A stretch of 64,000 nucleotides of DNA from Anaeramoeba flamelloides (taxonomy: Eukaryota > Metamonada > Anaeramoebidae). The DNA is taken from NCBI GenBank assembly GCA_027625915.1, contig JANTQA010000047.1, positions 11,470,001-11,534,000 on the forward strand, in the 5' to 3' direction. The position numbers and the translations under genes were made by a program. A model generated the notes under the pieces. The model saw only the letters and a list, made by a program, of their open reading frames with translations. It was not told where the DNA came from and ran no database searches. Of this stretch, positions 35,050 to 47,739 are shown piece after piece. Positions within the stretch are counted from its first letter, which is position 1, and the number at the start of each line of letters is the position of its first letter.

Positions 35050-35317
35050 TATTTGTATTTTATTGTTAATTTGAATAAGTTTTGTAATCCGAATTGTTCG
35101 ATTTTTTTTTTAAATAGAATGGGTAGCCCCATAAAAAATGTCAATATATTCAAATATATCTAGGTATAAATTTTTTTTACATAAATTGCATAATTTTGTT
35201 TTTATTTTATTTTTATCATAAACATAGGAATATCTATTTAGATAATTTATGAAATTTCTTAATTTTAAAATGGAAGTTGAGCTTACCCATTTTAAATATT
35301 TTTTAGTGTTATTTTTT

Positions 35318-35490
35318 TTTATTAATTTGGAAAATAAACAGGAAATTTTATAAAATTTTCTGTTTATTTCTTAAATTACAAAAAATGGTTGTTAGCTTTT
35401 CCAGAATTTAAAAGAATTGAGTAAAAGCTATGATTTTTCTCCACTCTTTTAAATTCTGGAAAAGCTAGGCACTTGACGACACGGCTGTTT
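35318..35490. repeat. Type C plus type A hairpin pair
   Basis: A type C hairpin (about 35320-35385, arms AATAAACAGGAAATTTTATA and its near complement) is followed by a type A hairpin at 35396-35464 (GCTTTTCCAGAATTTAAAAG...AATTCTGGAAAAGC). CTAGGCACTTGACGACAC closes it, the same spacer as in the 5 kb cluster. Confidence 0.65.
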
Positions 35491-36064
35491 GTTGATATTA
35501 TTATTATACCTTTTTTTTTTTTAATATTCTTGACCTTTCAATCCAGAAATATTTATTATTAAGTTTACTCTAAATTGATTAAGATGTATATTTAGTAATT
35601 TTAGGTTTTATTCTTCCGAAATGAAATTTCCATTATCTTTTTTAGTGAATTTTAAATTTTTTGATAAGTGTTCGAAACCAAGAATTTCTAATTTATTTTT
35701 GAGTTTAAATCTTCTTTTATATATAAAATTCTTACTTGGTCTATTTTTTCTTCGGTTTTATAAATTATTCTGAGAGGTTGTGGATTTATTTTTAAAAATT
35801 TTGGGACTTTTTTATTTATCCAAACATCTATCATGTTGAAATATTTTTGAATTAAATTAAAAATTACTAGGCCATAAAATAATTTTATAGTGCAGATTAC
35901 TTTAAACATTTGTAATTTTACTTAATTAGCTAAATTTTACTGATTAAAAATCATTTTGGTTTTTTTAAAGTTGGCTTTTACTTTTTTGAAGTATTTTTTT
36001 TAGATGTTTCTTTTTTTCTAGACAAATTCCTAAATATTTTATTTTAGATAATTGATTTGATTTT

Positions 36065-36830
36065 AAGGGATTAGCCTCACCATATATTTCTCTATAATCA
36101 AAGTATGTTGTAATTGGGTGTAAATGGTATTAGTGTACAATGGCTCAAATAGTTCTAAAAAATCTATTATAAATCTTATTGTACAACAAATTATTATATT
36201 TTTTAACTAAGGATCACTATTAAAAAAGTTTTATTTTAAATTATTTTTTTTAATTCCTTTACCAAATCTAAAAATAGATACCCAAAAGACAGTATTCGAG
36301 AATTTAATAATTTAGATTTAGAACTTGCAAAATTAACTATTTTTTTTATTTTTTTAATTTCAAAGATTAACTCAATAATCATCAACATAAAAGCACAAAG
36401 ACTGATTAATTTTGTATGATTTTGATAAAGCCACTTGTATCATCAATATATTTCATGATTTCAAAAATAATTTGTCAAAAAACTTTATTCATTAATTATT
36501 TAATGTTTAAAAAAAAACAATTTTTTTAGTAACTAATCTACATTTGGCCACAAATTTAAGAAAGATATTTTGTGATTTTGAAGTCTGTATATTGATAATT
36601 CAACCTTTAAATTTATGGCGAAATGCGGATTTTATTCTAAAATTATAAGAATTTTTTTACTAATACAAGGATCATTTTAATTGATGAGATCAACAAATAT
36701 TACTACTTGACTAATCGATTTTTTAGAGACATTTGAACCATGTAGAACTAATATTAGTTGAACCCAAGAACAACATTCTTTGATCCTAGACTTCTCATTG
36801 ATAGACGCCAATCCATTAGGGTTTTTTAAT
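36065..36830. repeat. Dispersed repeat family R2, copy 2
   Basis: Partner of 22649-23400, same orientation. It begins near GGGATTAGCCTCACCATATA and ends near AGACTTCTCATTGATAGACG. No intact ORF and no terminal repeats I can see. The homology may extend right of 36830 where the other copy stops. Confidence 0.6.
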
Positions 36831-37336
36831 TATTTTGATTCATTCCAAATTCTTTAATAATCTTATAAATTATTATCTGCTTTTTGTCAATTTTTGGAAT
36901 GGTCCGCTCCATCATTAAAAACAAAGTCATCTACAAACATTTGAACATGAATTACTAAAATTTTTATTTTTTCCATTAAAAATGGCTAATAAACTTAAAT
37001 ATTAAGGGGGGTGAATCTACTTGAAAGACTCCTTTTCCTTCTTTTTTATATTATTTTTGTAACCAAATTTTGATTTTTTTTTATTTTTAATATATTTATT
37101 GAGAGTATAGTGGACTAATATATGACTAATTGTATCAATTTTATGGCTTTTTATTAATAAGGTTGATTGATCAAAAATCAAAATTTACAGGTTTTTTGGA
37201 AAATTTAGAGGTTTTAGGTTTGACACTAAACTGTGAAATTTTGAAAAAATATTGAAAGTAAAGATCCAAAAGAAAAAAAAACATATTTTATGAATGTAAA
37301 AACTAAAAAATTCCCAAAGTAATTATTTTAATATTG

Positions 37337-37828
37337 TAGTGAAAAAAATACTGGACATAAAAAAAATCCAGTGTAATATTTTTAATTCTGTGTATTAGGA
37401 AAATAGTTGAATAATTTCCTTTATTTTTAATCAAATCCTTTTTATAAATAACCAAACTCCGTATGAACCTAGATATAAACCTATATAAAGTTCATTAAAG
37501 TAGGGTTATCCATAGAATACTCAAGTAATTTTTTGATAGCTAAAGTAGATCAACTTTTTTTTTTGAAACAGTAGAGTTTTATAGAGGTTGTTATGAGTAA
37601 GTAAAATGATAATATTATTCTTGTTTTTTGGTTGGCCGGATGTTGTTTTGAATAAGTGTAATTCCATTAGTCGTCAGTCTAATAAGTGGGCGGGTTATAA
37701 TATTTAAGTTTGATTCTTAAAAAAAGGGATTTGATTTTAAATAAAGGAAATTACAAATTTTACTAACATTCACAATTAAAAATCTTGTCAGGGATTTTTT
37801 TCATGTAAAGGTATTTTTTTCACTGCTA
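37337..37828. mobile_element. Terminal-inverted-repeat MITE (about 490 bp), copy B
   Basis: Left end TAGTGAAAAAAATACTGGAC, right end AGGGATTTTTTTCATG...GTATTTTTTTCACTGC: inverted ends of about 55 bases. The interior is in opposite orientation to copy A at 14007-14491 (here TAGAGTTTTATAGAGGTTGT and GTAGATCAAC). Two copies in opposite orientation at unlinked sites show mobility. Confidence 0.75.
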
Positions 37829-38704
37829 TAAGGTAAAATATCATAATATAATTCGATGATGGGGATATAAGGTAAACTACAACCCATTTTGAGAAATGGG
37901 TACAAAGGTTCTACATTATATTCATTTTTCGTGTTTAATTTTACTACAGTGGTATATTTAACCCATTTTGACAACATTTATCCTTTATGAATATTTAACA
38001 CGTATTTTTTTTTTTAGGGTTAGCTATTGGAAGATATGAAGACACATATATATATATACTTGGTTCAGATTTAAATTGGTTTTAAGATTCGATCTTGGAT
38101 TAATGTAAATGTCTCAATAATATTAAATTCTTTTGTTTCAAAAATTTTCTGTAGCTTTATAAAATTTTAGATATAAAATACTTTTTTTTATAAAAATTCA
38201 AAAAATAAAATTTTTCTCATTTTTTTGTTCAAAAATTATAATTTAATCTTCCAATTTCTCCATAATTCTTTTTTAACATTTATTTAAAGAATTCTATTCC
38301 ATGTATATACGTTGCAGTCAGTCTGTTGGGATTTTTCGTTTATTTCTACAGTAAGCCAAGATTTTTAGTAAAAGTTAAATTTTTGTAATGGGCTAAAGGA
38401 AAAAATAAAAGTTACTTACATTGCTGTATATAAAAAAAAAACTAACCAATTATTTTTCAACAATTACTTTGAGTATTAAAAAGCAATTAGGCAAAGTAAA
38501 AGTAAAAAAAGTTTTTTTCTGATCAGTTTTAAAATTTTAAAAAGTAAAAATTTTTGACTTTATGTTTGCTCCTCCCTTAACAGGAATCTAAAAAGATTTT
38601 AATCGTAAATTTAGGAACTTTGAACATTTGAGAACGAATAAATCTTAGATTAGAGCAATTGATTTTATTTAAAAGAAATTCCCATTTTTAGTTGAAGTCT
38701 ACAA

Positions 38705-38963
38705 TTAAAATTGAAGGATTATTTTTGGGAAAACAAAACAAATAAAACATCTCTTGAAACTATACGTGTGTGGTACTAATCTCGAAAATCCTTCTTTAAA
38801 ACTTTGACAATATCTTTCTTCTTGGAATTAATTGGGAAAAATGAAAGTAGTAAAAAAATAATTTTAGACATACTTGCTAAATGGTCAGCACAAGCAAATT
38901 TCATTGGGAAACTAATTTTAGAAAGGCTAAATCTTCTTCCGAAGAACAAGAAAATTGTATACT
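38705..38963 (-). CDS. Possible coding exons, unrecognised
   Basis: The minus strand from about 38963 has coding-like composition and reads EYTIFLFFGRRFSLSKISFP then MKFACADHLA. It then meets a GTATGT donor at 38873. With a 53 bp intron (38873-38821, acceptor CCAAG) the reading continues KERYCQSFKEGFSRLVPHTY to a TAA at 38707-38705. Without splicing it ends at TAG, 38778-38776. A TTTGGCAG at about 38964 could be the acceptor of an upstream exon that I could not find, and there is no ATG at the beginning. It may be the 3' end of a small gene divergent from the dipeptidase gene, or a remnant. Confidence 0.3.
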
Positions 38964-39299
38964 CTGCCAAATTAAGGTAATCTCTTTAAAAATAGATCAT
39001 AAAAAGATTTTAAAGTGAAAAATCATTTATGGGGTTTTGTTTGAGAAAACTCTGAAACAAAAAAGTAGTGTATGTAGTTTGTGGATTTCCAAAGGTATTT
39101 GGAAACCAAAATTATTCACAAAATAAAGCAAATTATAAACAAAAAAAATGTTTCAAAATGAATCATAACCAAAATTTCCACACTTTTAATCCTTTTAGCT
39201 TCCAAAAAATCTTAAAAAGTAATGTTTTTGATTATATTTGGTAAGTAGATTTTTTTGAAGCTTTCAAAAATTTATTTTTTTTCTTTTTTTTTATTCGGT

Positions 39300-42200
39300 A
39301 TGCAAGTAACAAACAAAAATAACCTCAAAACATTGGAACAATTACCCTCACCAAAGAACGTTTTTGAATACTTTCTTGCCATGTGTGAAATTCCACGTTG
39401 CTCTGGAAATATGAAAGGAATTCGTGACGCTTTAGTTAAATTTGGTGAAGAAAACAACATCGAAACTAAAGTTGACAAAACAGGAAATGTTCTTTTTAGA
39501 AAACCAGGTACAAAAGGCTTTGAAGAAAAACCATCAGTTTGTCTACAAGTCCATATGGATATGTAAAATTTTTTTTTTTTTTTTTATTTTTATTTTTATT
39601 TTTATTTTTTTTCTTCTTTTTTTGATTTTTTTTTTTTTTGCTCTCTTGTTAACATTTTTTAATGAAAATTTATCATCCAATATTTTTACTTTTTTCTTCT
39701 TTTTGTGAGTTTTTTTTTTTTTCTTTTTTTTTTTTCCTTTTCTACTTTATTTTTATTTTTATTTTTTTTTTTTTTTTTTGGGCAGCAGTTTCCACAATTT
39801 CTTTATTGTATACCTAAAGCCAAACAAAAGAAAAAAAAACTTAACAACCTTTTGTGATCAACACGTTATCCTAAGAAGAAATTTTTTTTTCACAACTTTA
39901 CCAAATTTTTAAAAAACTTTTCTTTTTTTTTTTTTTTTAATTTACTCCTTCTTAAATTTTTTTTACATTTAATAGGGTTGGAACAAAAGACGAAGGACTT
40001 AAATTTAACTTTGAAACTGATCCAATTACAACAAAGATCGAAAATGGATGGTTAACTGCCGAAGGAACAACACTTGGTGCAGATAATGGAATTGGAATTG
40101 CTTTTGGTCTTGCAGTTTTAACTGAAGAATTTGAACATGGTCCAATTGAACTTCTTTGTACTGTTGATGAAGAAACCACAATGGTAATTTTCACTCTTCT
40201 TTTTTTTTTTTTTTAATCATTAGATTCTTTATTATTCAGAGTCTGTTTGGTGACAACAATTTTCAAAGTTTTTGTGTTAAATTTACTCTTTTTTTCGATT
40301 ATCAAATCAAAATTTGAGATTTTTTTTTTTAAAACTGAAAAAGTCCTTTGCAGTTAAATTCAGTGGGTACATCAGCCGATTGAGATAAATGTCATTAATT
40401 TTTGATCAATATATGAATTTTATTAAAAAATCCGATGAAAACAATGGGCTACTTTTATTATTACATCTTAATTTTTAAAGTTTCCATCATGTTTATTTGA
40501 GCATTTAAAAAAGTGGTTACGAAAAGTTGTAAAAGGTGCTACTCAAACCTCTTCAAAAAGCAGGACAAATAGTTTTGGTAATATTTTTTTTTAAACTTTT
40601 TTATGTAGGCTTTATTTACAAAATAAGAATATTAAGACAGATCAAGCGTTTTGTAAAATCTTTTCTAATTTTTTGTGTGTCCTTATCTTATTTTACTGCT
40701 CAAAAAATGTTAAAAATTTTGTTTTTTTTTTGATAAATATATAATTCCAAGAAAAAATTCCTTATGTGAAATAAATTCTTAAAATATCATAATCTGTTTA
40801 CAACGAAAAAAACTTTTAAAGTTTTTTTTTTTTTATTTTTGTTTTTTTTTAAAAAACAAAAATTGATTTAGATTGGATTTATTTCAAAAATTCTTGATCT
40901 TATTCCAAAGCTTGAGACCTAATATTATTTCTTTCAAATAGTTGAAATCACATTTTTATTTGAGTTTTAATCTTGAAATTCTCTTAAAATCAATCATAAA
41001 TTGACAAAAAAAGCTTTTAATTAATTTTGAAAAAAATCATTTATTAAAAATTTAATATTAAAATATAGTTTTATTTTTAGATTTTTAGTGTTGTACTAAC
41101 ATTTAATTTTTGGTGTTATACTTTTTTAAAAACAATACACTGGATGCTCTCACTTTCGGTAATTTTTGAATTGATTTGTTCAATTATTTTTGAAAAATCA
41201 TATATATATATATAATGTCAAATATTACAATTTGAATTTTAAAAAAAAAACTTTACTAACATTAAATAATTTATTTCAAACGAGTATTGATAATTCTTTT
41301 ATTTTTTCTATAGAATTAAATTTGAAAAATGTACATTTTTGGATTGTTTTTTTGATGATTCGACAGTATGTGAAATAATCAATGTTTTTGTGTTATATTA
41401 TTTTTTAAAAATATTTAAATGTTGTTTTTAAAATTAGTTCAAATAAATGAGTTTTTTGGATTTTGCTTTCGGGATGTTGGAAATAATTGTGATTTTTTTT
41501 TTTTTACTTATTTTTTGAAGATATTCTATTGTTTGCATGTTAATGCTGGCATTTTGACATTATATCGGATGGTTTTTTCAGATTTTTTAAAAAAGTATAT
41601 TATTCAAGATAAAGGTTTAACAGTGTATGTGCTCAATTTAAAGTACGCTTTTTTTGATAAAACACAAAATAAATAATTATTAATATGCTTTTAAAAAAAA
41701 TAAAAACCACTTAATCAAAAAAAAAACAACAATTATTGATTTTGACAACATTTAAATTTTTTAAAAAACAAAGAGATCAATAAAGACGAGTTATTGAATA
41801 TACTGTATTAATATTTTTCGTTTAATTTTATTGAATGAATGCTTTTTATTATTTTTTTTTTGTTGTTGTTATTTCTTAAATTAATCGGTTTATTTATTCA
41901 ATTATTTTCCACATAAAAATGATTTTTTTTTATTTCAATCTCAAAAAAAATTTAAAACCCACACTATATTAAAGAATTTTTCTCATGAGCGAAATATAAA
42001 AAAAATAAAAAACCATTCAAAATTAAATACTAATTTATCAGTTGTTCCATATCTATCTTTATAAATAAAATGATTATTAATACAAAACAACTTGAATAAA
42101 ATTTCTAATATTAATGAAAATATTTTTTATTTTTTATTTTTTATTTTTTTTTTTTTTTTTTTTTTTTTTGATACTATTTAATCTTCTATTTTCTAATTTA

Positions 42201-43258
42201 ACCAAAACAAAAATCAAAATCAAAAACAAAAGGAAGGTGCATTTAATGTTGAAACTGAAGATTTCATCAAATCCCAATTTATGATCAATGTTGATTCGGA
42301 AGAAGATGCCGCTATTTGCTTTGGATCAGCAGGAGGATTTGAACGATTGTTCAAGTTAGCCGTTGAACATGTTGAAAAGATCCCAGAAGGATACACTCAA
42401 GTCAACTTATATCTCCATGAATTATTAGGTGGACACACAGGTGTACAAATCCACGAAAACAGAGCAAGCGCCAATAAATGGATGATCCGAATGCTCTTAG
42501 CAGCTGCATCTACAGAATTCTTGATGAGCTCCTATACAGGAGGACATGCCAAAAACGCAATCCCATCCTCATGTAAAACATCCGTGCTTGTTGCTGAAGA
42601 TAAGGTTGACAAATTCATGGATCTTATCCAAGAAATGCACGGAAAATTAATGGAAGAATTTTTCGTTATCGAAACTAAAGGTATCGTTCTTGAACTCGAA
42701 GCCGTCAAGGTCACAGTTGAAAGCGCATTAACCGTAGAATCCACAATTCAAATGTTAGATTTTGTACATGCCATCCCACACGGTGTCATGAGAATGAGCC
42801 CAGAAGTTGAAGGCCTCGTTGAATCTTCCCAATCTGTCTCGACTGTGAAACTCGTTGAAAACGTTCTCGAAATCCTCGTATTCGCCCGATCAAGCTCTTA
42901 CTCCCAACTTACCTATCTTGACAAGCAACTCGGATCAATTGCTTCCTTATCTGGCGCAGAATACATTAAAGAAGCTGGATCAGATTTCCCTCCTTGGGAA
43001 CCAATGCTCAGAGACAACAAACTTTTGGAATCAATGAAAACCGCTTTCAAAAAGGTTTACAAAAAGGAACCACATTGCTATGCCATCCATGCTGGATTGG
43101 AATGCTCAATCATCCAAGACAAATATGAAGGAATGGTCCCACTCTCAATCGGACCCACAATCACAGACCCTCATTCACCCCAAGAAAAATTAGAAATCAA
43201 AACAGTTGAAACCTGTTATGAACTCTTAAAGGAAACTCTTATCACAATTGCTAAATAA
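39300..43258 (+). CDS. pepD: Cytosol non-specific dipeptidase, M20C family (PepD type)
   Basis: Zinc dipeptidase that cleaves Xaa-His and many other dipeptides in the cytosol. Exons are 39300-39562, 39976-40183 and 42233-43258, giving 498 residues against about 485 in E. coli PepD. Introns are 413 bp (GTAAAA...AATAG) and 2049 bp (GTAATT...AAAAG), and both junctions restore continuous family sequence: HMDMVGTKDE and VDEETTMEGAF. Metal-site and catalytic residues are all present: His in QVHMDM, Asp in TTLGADNGIG, Glu-Glu in VDEET, Asp in INVDSEED, and His in IHAGLEC. Other family blocks such as LGGHTGVQIH and SIGPTITDPHSP are intact. The first ATG in frame is at 39300; no targeting peptide is evident. 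The family is mainly bacterial, so the protist copy probably reflects old lateral transfer, but its introns and base composition are native. Confidence 0.95.
40184..42232 (+). other. Unusually long intron 2 of the dipeptidase gene
   Basis: The intron is 2049 bp, against 53-413 bp for every other intron inferred here. It is very AT-rich and ends in a 40-base T-rich tract (about 42120-42170) before the acceptor. Short frames of 60-85 codons occur, but they have the base composition of the flanking non-coding sequence. I see no inverted repeats at its ends. Confidence 0.8.
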
Positions 43259-45537
43259 AGGATTTAGAATTGGCCTTATCAAACATTTGATCTATTCTTG
43301 ATTTTTTTTTTATTTTTATTTTTATTTTCAGAACATATCATTATCACATATAATTTTTTAAAACAATATGGGTTCATAAAATAAAGTCAACTTTTTACTT
43401 TTTGATTTTAATTTTTATTTTCTTCATTTTTTTTTTTTTTTTCATATTTACTTTTTATTGTTACACATTCAAAATGAAAAATAAATGATTTTATTTATTT
43501 TTGATTGAAAAAAGTGAAATACAGAAAGAGGCAAATTGATGGCATTTCAATAAAGTTGAAAATTTCGAAAAGATAATGTTCAAAAAAGTCTTGAGATAAT
43601 TTTTTTGTATATCTCTATGAATGGAGACGTGGCTATTAATCTAGGTGGCTCTTTCAATGTTGTATAAAAAAATAGCAAATTAAGGTTGAAATTTTTATTT
43701 ATTATTATTTCTGAAAGGTTTTTTAATTGAAACGATATCATTTTGTTTGAAAACAATTGTGGCTAATATACATGTTCACAAAGTGATGTCTTAATATTTT
43801 AAGTCTTTTTACTAAATTTGACATTTTCCGAAAATTCAATAAAACTTTTGTGGTGGACCCTGACGAAAGAGGTTTCTTGATTATGAAATTAAGGTTTCTA
43901 ATCGTCAAAAATTCAATTAGTAATTGACTCCCATTCCAAAATTTTAACACTATCAAAATTCAATTTGTTGTAGAAAAAAAATCTTAATAAATCAATTCTC
44001 AAAAAATACCAAATTAGAAACAATTTGTAAATCGAAATGTCGAAACCCGAGTCAAAGTATAAAAGCAATAAGATCCTATTTTTTTTGTCATTTTTTTAGA
44101 ATCTCCTTTGTCAAATACCCCATAAAAAAAAGGTTACTTGAAATGTAAAAGTGACTACTATTCAAATCCTAGTCAACCACTTGGTTCAAAACTATAACTT
44201 GTAGATTTCGAAAAAGTTAATTTAAAAAAAATGACAAGAAAAATGTCCATTTTTTGCTTTTAGATTGTGACTAGAGCTTTAGCAATTGTTTATAAAATAC
44301 AATATTCCAAAACAAAAAATAAATAATCATCAATACTAATAAATTATCAAAATGGTAAAATATTTAGGAGATGGGCAAAATAAAAAAAAATAATATTGGT
44401 AAAGTAATAAAGATTTATTTTAGTATTTGTTTATCGAATCGTTAGATAAAGCTAACAAACCTTCTTTGAGTTTTTCTATTTTGAACAACTCAACTTTAAT
44501 CAAATACCAATCATTGAAAAAAAAATATGATCCAACAAAATAGGTTACATAATTCAAATATTTAAATCAAGACAAAAAACTAAAAGATAAAAAAAAAAAA
44601 AAAATGATTTTTATATTTTCGAAAAATAAAAATTATATCCAATTTGAATGAAATTAAATTATTGGGATTGTTTGAGCTATTTTAACTGGGTGATACCATT
44701 TGGATTTTAGTTTGGAATCAAAATGTTTGAAGAAGAAACAGAAATTTACAAATCGAAAATAATTTTTTAAAATCAAAAAACATAAATAACTTCATATATT
44801 TTTATTCTACCATTAAAATGTATTTTTTTGCTCTCCGAAATATCAGGTCCACTTACAAGAACACCCTGTAGGGGCACACATATAGATATTTAGTATTTTA
44901 GGAAAAACATCAAATTAAGTAAAAAAACTTTAAAGGCCAAGACATTACTTTTTACACATTTGTTGAGTCTGAGTAGATTTTTTACAATGGGACACATTTT
45001 TACTTTTTACAAATTATACTAGTTTATTCTTTTAGATTTTAAAAGGAGCATTTTTATTAATTGCAGCGTATTCTTTTATGAGAGTTTTTAAAGTTTTTTT
45101 TTTTTGGAAACCCTTTTAAATAATCTTTGAATTAAAAAAATTAATAAACTTTTTAAACTTTGTTTTGAAAATTTTAAAGGAAGGATTTTCATAAAAATCT
45201 TTATTATTATAATTGTTCATGTGTGGACGCGATTCAACAAAATTAGGACTTAGTTGTCTGAAATACCAAAATTATATAAATTTATATATTATTCTACTTA
45301 TAATGTAGGTAAGAAAACAACTAATGGAATGACTTCCTCTTTAAAAATTATGTTGATTTTTTTTTCTCGATTTACTTTTTTTCTCCAACTTCAATGTGTT
45401 ATATTTGCTACGATTACTTCCTTAGTCAATTTTATTTTTAATTCTTCAGTTAAAAAAATTTCAAAATATCAATTTTTTTTTATAATTGACCTATAAATAA
45501 CAAATAAGAAAAGTTAGAATAATAAACACATTAGATA

Positions 45538-45780
45538 TAGTTGATATCCGCCCAAAGTAAAACTAATCAGTTATAGATTTTCTTAAAAATTGAAAAACTA
45601 AAATTATTAGGGAAAAACTATTGAGAAAAACAAAACCAACGTTCATTTTGATCTTTAATTGGAGATCGAGAAAATTTCAATTAAAATCCATATTATTTTT
45701 CAAAAACCGTTCTCATTAATCCAATAACATTAGAATATCATACTTTTGCTTCGAGACTATGGATCTTGCGATAAAAAAAA
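45538..45780. repeat. Dispersed repeat, copy 2 (partner at 4267-4530)
   Basis: Same orientation and order of blocks as the 4.3 kb copy, including CATTTTGATCTTTAATTGGA and AATAACATTAGAATATCATA. Weak overall identity. Confidence 0.45.
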
Positions 45781-46593
45781 AATTTACAAAACAATTCCCA
45801 GAAATAAAAATAAGAAAGAAAAAAGAGTAAAAAAATAATAAAAAAGGGCAAAAATAAATTGAAAAGATTTTATTATGCACCCTAAGTGTTGATCAGGTTG
45901 ATAGAGGTTATTATCTTTGATGTTAATTATTTTTAAAACTCGAAAATAAACACTAATACAGTACTCCACCCCACTTATATAAGCTAGACTTAATAGAAGC
46001 CAACACAATACAAAAAAGTATTATTGTACCCCCACAAGACATTAATCCTAACCGAATTAAAGCACCTATTAGAAGAAACTAAAATTAACTAGCATTTCTC
46101 TTATTCGATATTTTATCTATTAAATTAGAATCACCTTATTGATAAATTTTTTTCTTTCTTCTTCAACCAAAATATTTTTTTTGAAAAAATTTGGAAATAT
46201 GTTGATTTTTGAAAAAAAACCTGAAAAAAATGGATAAAACTTTATAAAAAACAATAATTCCTTTTGTGAAAATATCTTTAAAAGAAAGGTTGGTATTTTT
46301 TTTATCAGATTTTTACTTGATTTTTTAATTCTGATATACAAAAGAAACTTTGAATTGGCTATAAAAAATTCTAGAATCTTATTTCTCTTTATTAGGTAAT
46401 TAAAGTCATGATTCTGGATGTTTTCGAATTAGCTGAAATTTAGTGCAATAATTATGTTATTTTTTTTACGGTTTATGGTAAAAATGTTTAATTTAAAAAT
46501 ACCACTATTATCCAATTAATACATTAAAATTTTTAGTTCAAGTTCTCAAATATTTTTCGAATTTTTGGTTGAATAAATCCAAAATCTTAAGGT

Positions 46594-47139
46594 TTACAAT
46601 CCCTGAAATTTGAAAAAAGATTATCTTGTGTCGTTTGTTACCACATGTTAATTTGGTTCTTAGCTGATCGATCTTGTACTTGATATGGATTTTAATAGTG
46701 GTTCAAAATGTCATTTTTTGACAATTTATTTTTTTTTTTTCCCAAATCCGAATTGAAGAGTTTAAGATTAATAGATTGATAGCTGTTCAGGAATAACTTT
46801 TGAATTTTGGGTTGTAGAAAAGAATCTTGATTTACTTTTATGTCAATTAATCAAATGAAAAAATAACATTTTTTAAAAGCTCCCAATAAAACCAAACTTA
46901 ATTAAAAATTTCAATCAACAACCTACAAACCACATTTTTTTATAACTTAAGTTACAGCCAATTAATCTTAAACTCTTCAATTCGGATTTGGGAAAAAAAA
47001 AAAATAAATTGTCAAAAATTGACATTTTGAACCACTATTAAAATCCATATCAAGTACAAGATCGATCAGCTAAGAACCAAATCGACAACTCAAGGCACCC
47101 TACACAAGATAATCTTTTTTCGAATTTCAGGGATTGTAA
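46594..47139. repeat. Long inverted repeat (foldback element), arms about 190 bp
   Basis: The left arm (about 46594-46785) starts TTACAATCCCTGAAATTTGA, and the right arm (about 46954-47139) ends with its complement, TTTCAGGGATTGTAA. Matching landmarks include AGATTATCTTGTGT, GCTGATCGATCTTGTACTTG, ATATGGATTTTAATAGTGGT, TCAAAATGTCA and CCAAATCCGAATTGAAGAGT. Arms look at least 85-90% complementary. A small asymmetric stretch (CAACTCAAGGCACCCTACA) is present only on the right. The 170-base spacer is not palindromic and has no ORF. Confidence 0.8.
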
Positions 47140-47739
47140 TTCTTAACACAATGAATCATTAAAATGATATTTTTAGAATTTTAATTAAACTTTCTTATTG
47201 AACTTTGATATAAAATTTTATATCTGCCAATTTGACTCTGATAATATATTATCTTTTTAAGCTAAAAACTAAAATACAATATATTTTTTATCATCTACTT
47301 CAACTTTTCAAGGCATAAAAAGAATTGTTTTTTTTTGGATATTTCATTTAAATTTTGTATTCCTAACGTCCTCTTTGTTTCTAGGACATAAACGAATATG
47401 ATTTTTGATGAATAGTTATAAATGGTGATCATTATATGAAAGTAATTTCTTGAATAATAAAATACACATCAAAAGATTATGTACAACCTTAATTCAAAAT
47501 ATTCATCAAAAAGTTGCTATCTAAAGGATTATAATTTGTGAAACTACAAAAAATCTCCTAACTTTTATCAAGCACTCAGCATTTTCAAACTTTACAAACA
47601 ACTTTTCAACACTTTTCGAGGGGAAGTGCATTTAAATAATGAGAAGTATTATTAAAATCATTAGATTTTTTCAAGTGGCGATTTAAATATTTTGATTCAT
47701 TTTTTTTTAATTTTTCATTTTTGTTATTTATTTAATCAA

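Larger units (their letters stand above)
32773..38704. other. Repeat-rich intergenic region
   Basis: About 5.9 kb without a confident gene. It holds a type A hairpin (34661-34727), MITE copy 3 (34855-35049), a type C plus type A hairpin pair (about 35318-35490), repeat R2 copy 2 (36065-36830) and the second long terminal-inverted-repeat MITE (37337-37828). The stretches 32773-34600 and 37830-38700 show only AT-rich sequence with short random frames. Confidence 0.6.
43259..47739. other. Intergenic region with a foldback element
   Basis: About 4.5 kb. It begins with the 3' flank of the dipeptidase gene (AATAAA-like motifs near 43380). It contains one diverged repeat (45538-45780) and a long inverted repeat (46594-47139). 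Islands of slightly higher GC near 43830-43880, 44850-44880 and 45950-46080 contain no frame I can support. The last 100 bases carry the RPL10 leader. Confidence 0.55.

Noticed and set aside
36890-36965. Short minus-strand frame reading MFVDDF, resembling a reverse-transcriptase core motif
   Set aside because: Too short, with no neighbouring polymerase motifs I can recognise; a chance match in AT-rich sequence is as likely as a very old retroelement fossil.
40536-41676. Frames of 60-85 codons inside intron 2 of the dipeptidase gene
   Set aside because: Composition is that of the surrounding AT-rich DNA; Phe/Ile/Lys-rich frames of this length are expected by chance.
44830-44900. Minus-strand frame VPLQGVLVSGPDISES in a GC-richer patch
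   Set aside because: Only about 40 codons, no start, no clear splice partner.
45950-46080. GC-richer island with ACCCCACTTATATAAGC and GTACCCCCACAAG
   Set aside because: No open frame, RNA fold or repeat partner found; left unannotated.
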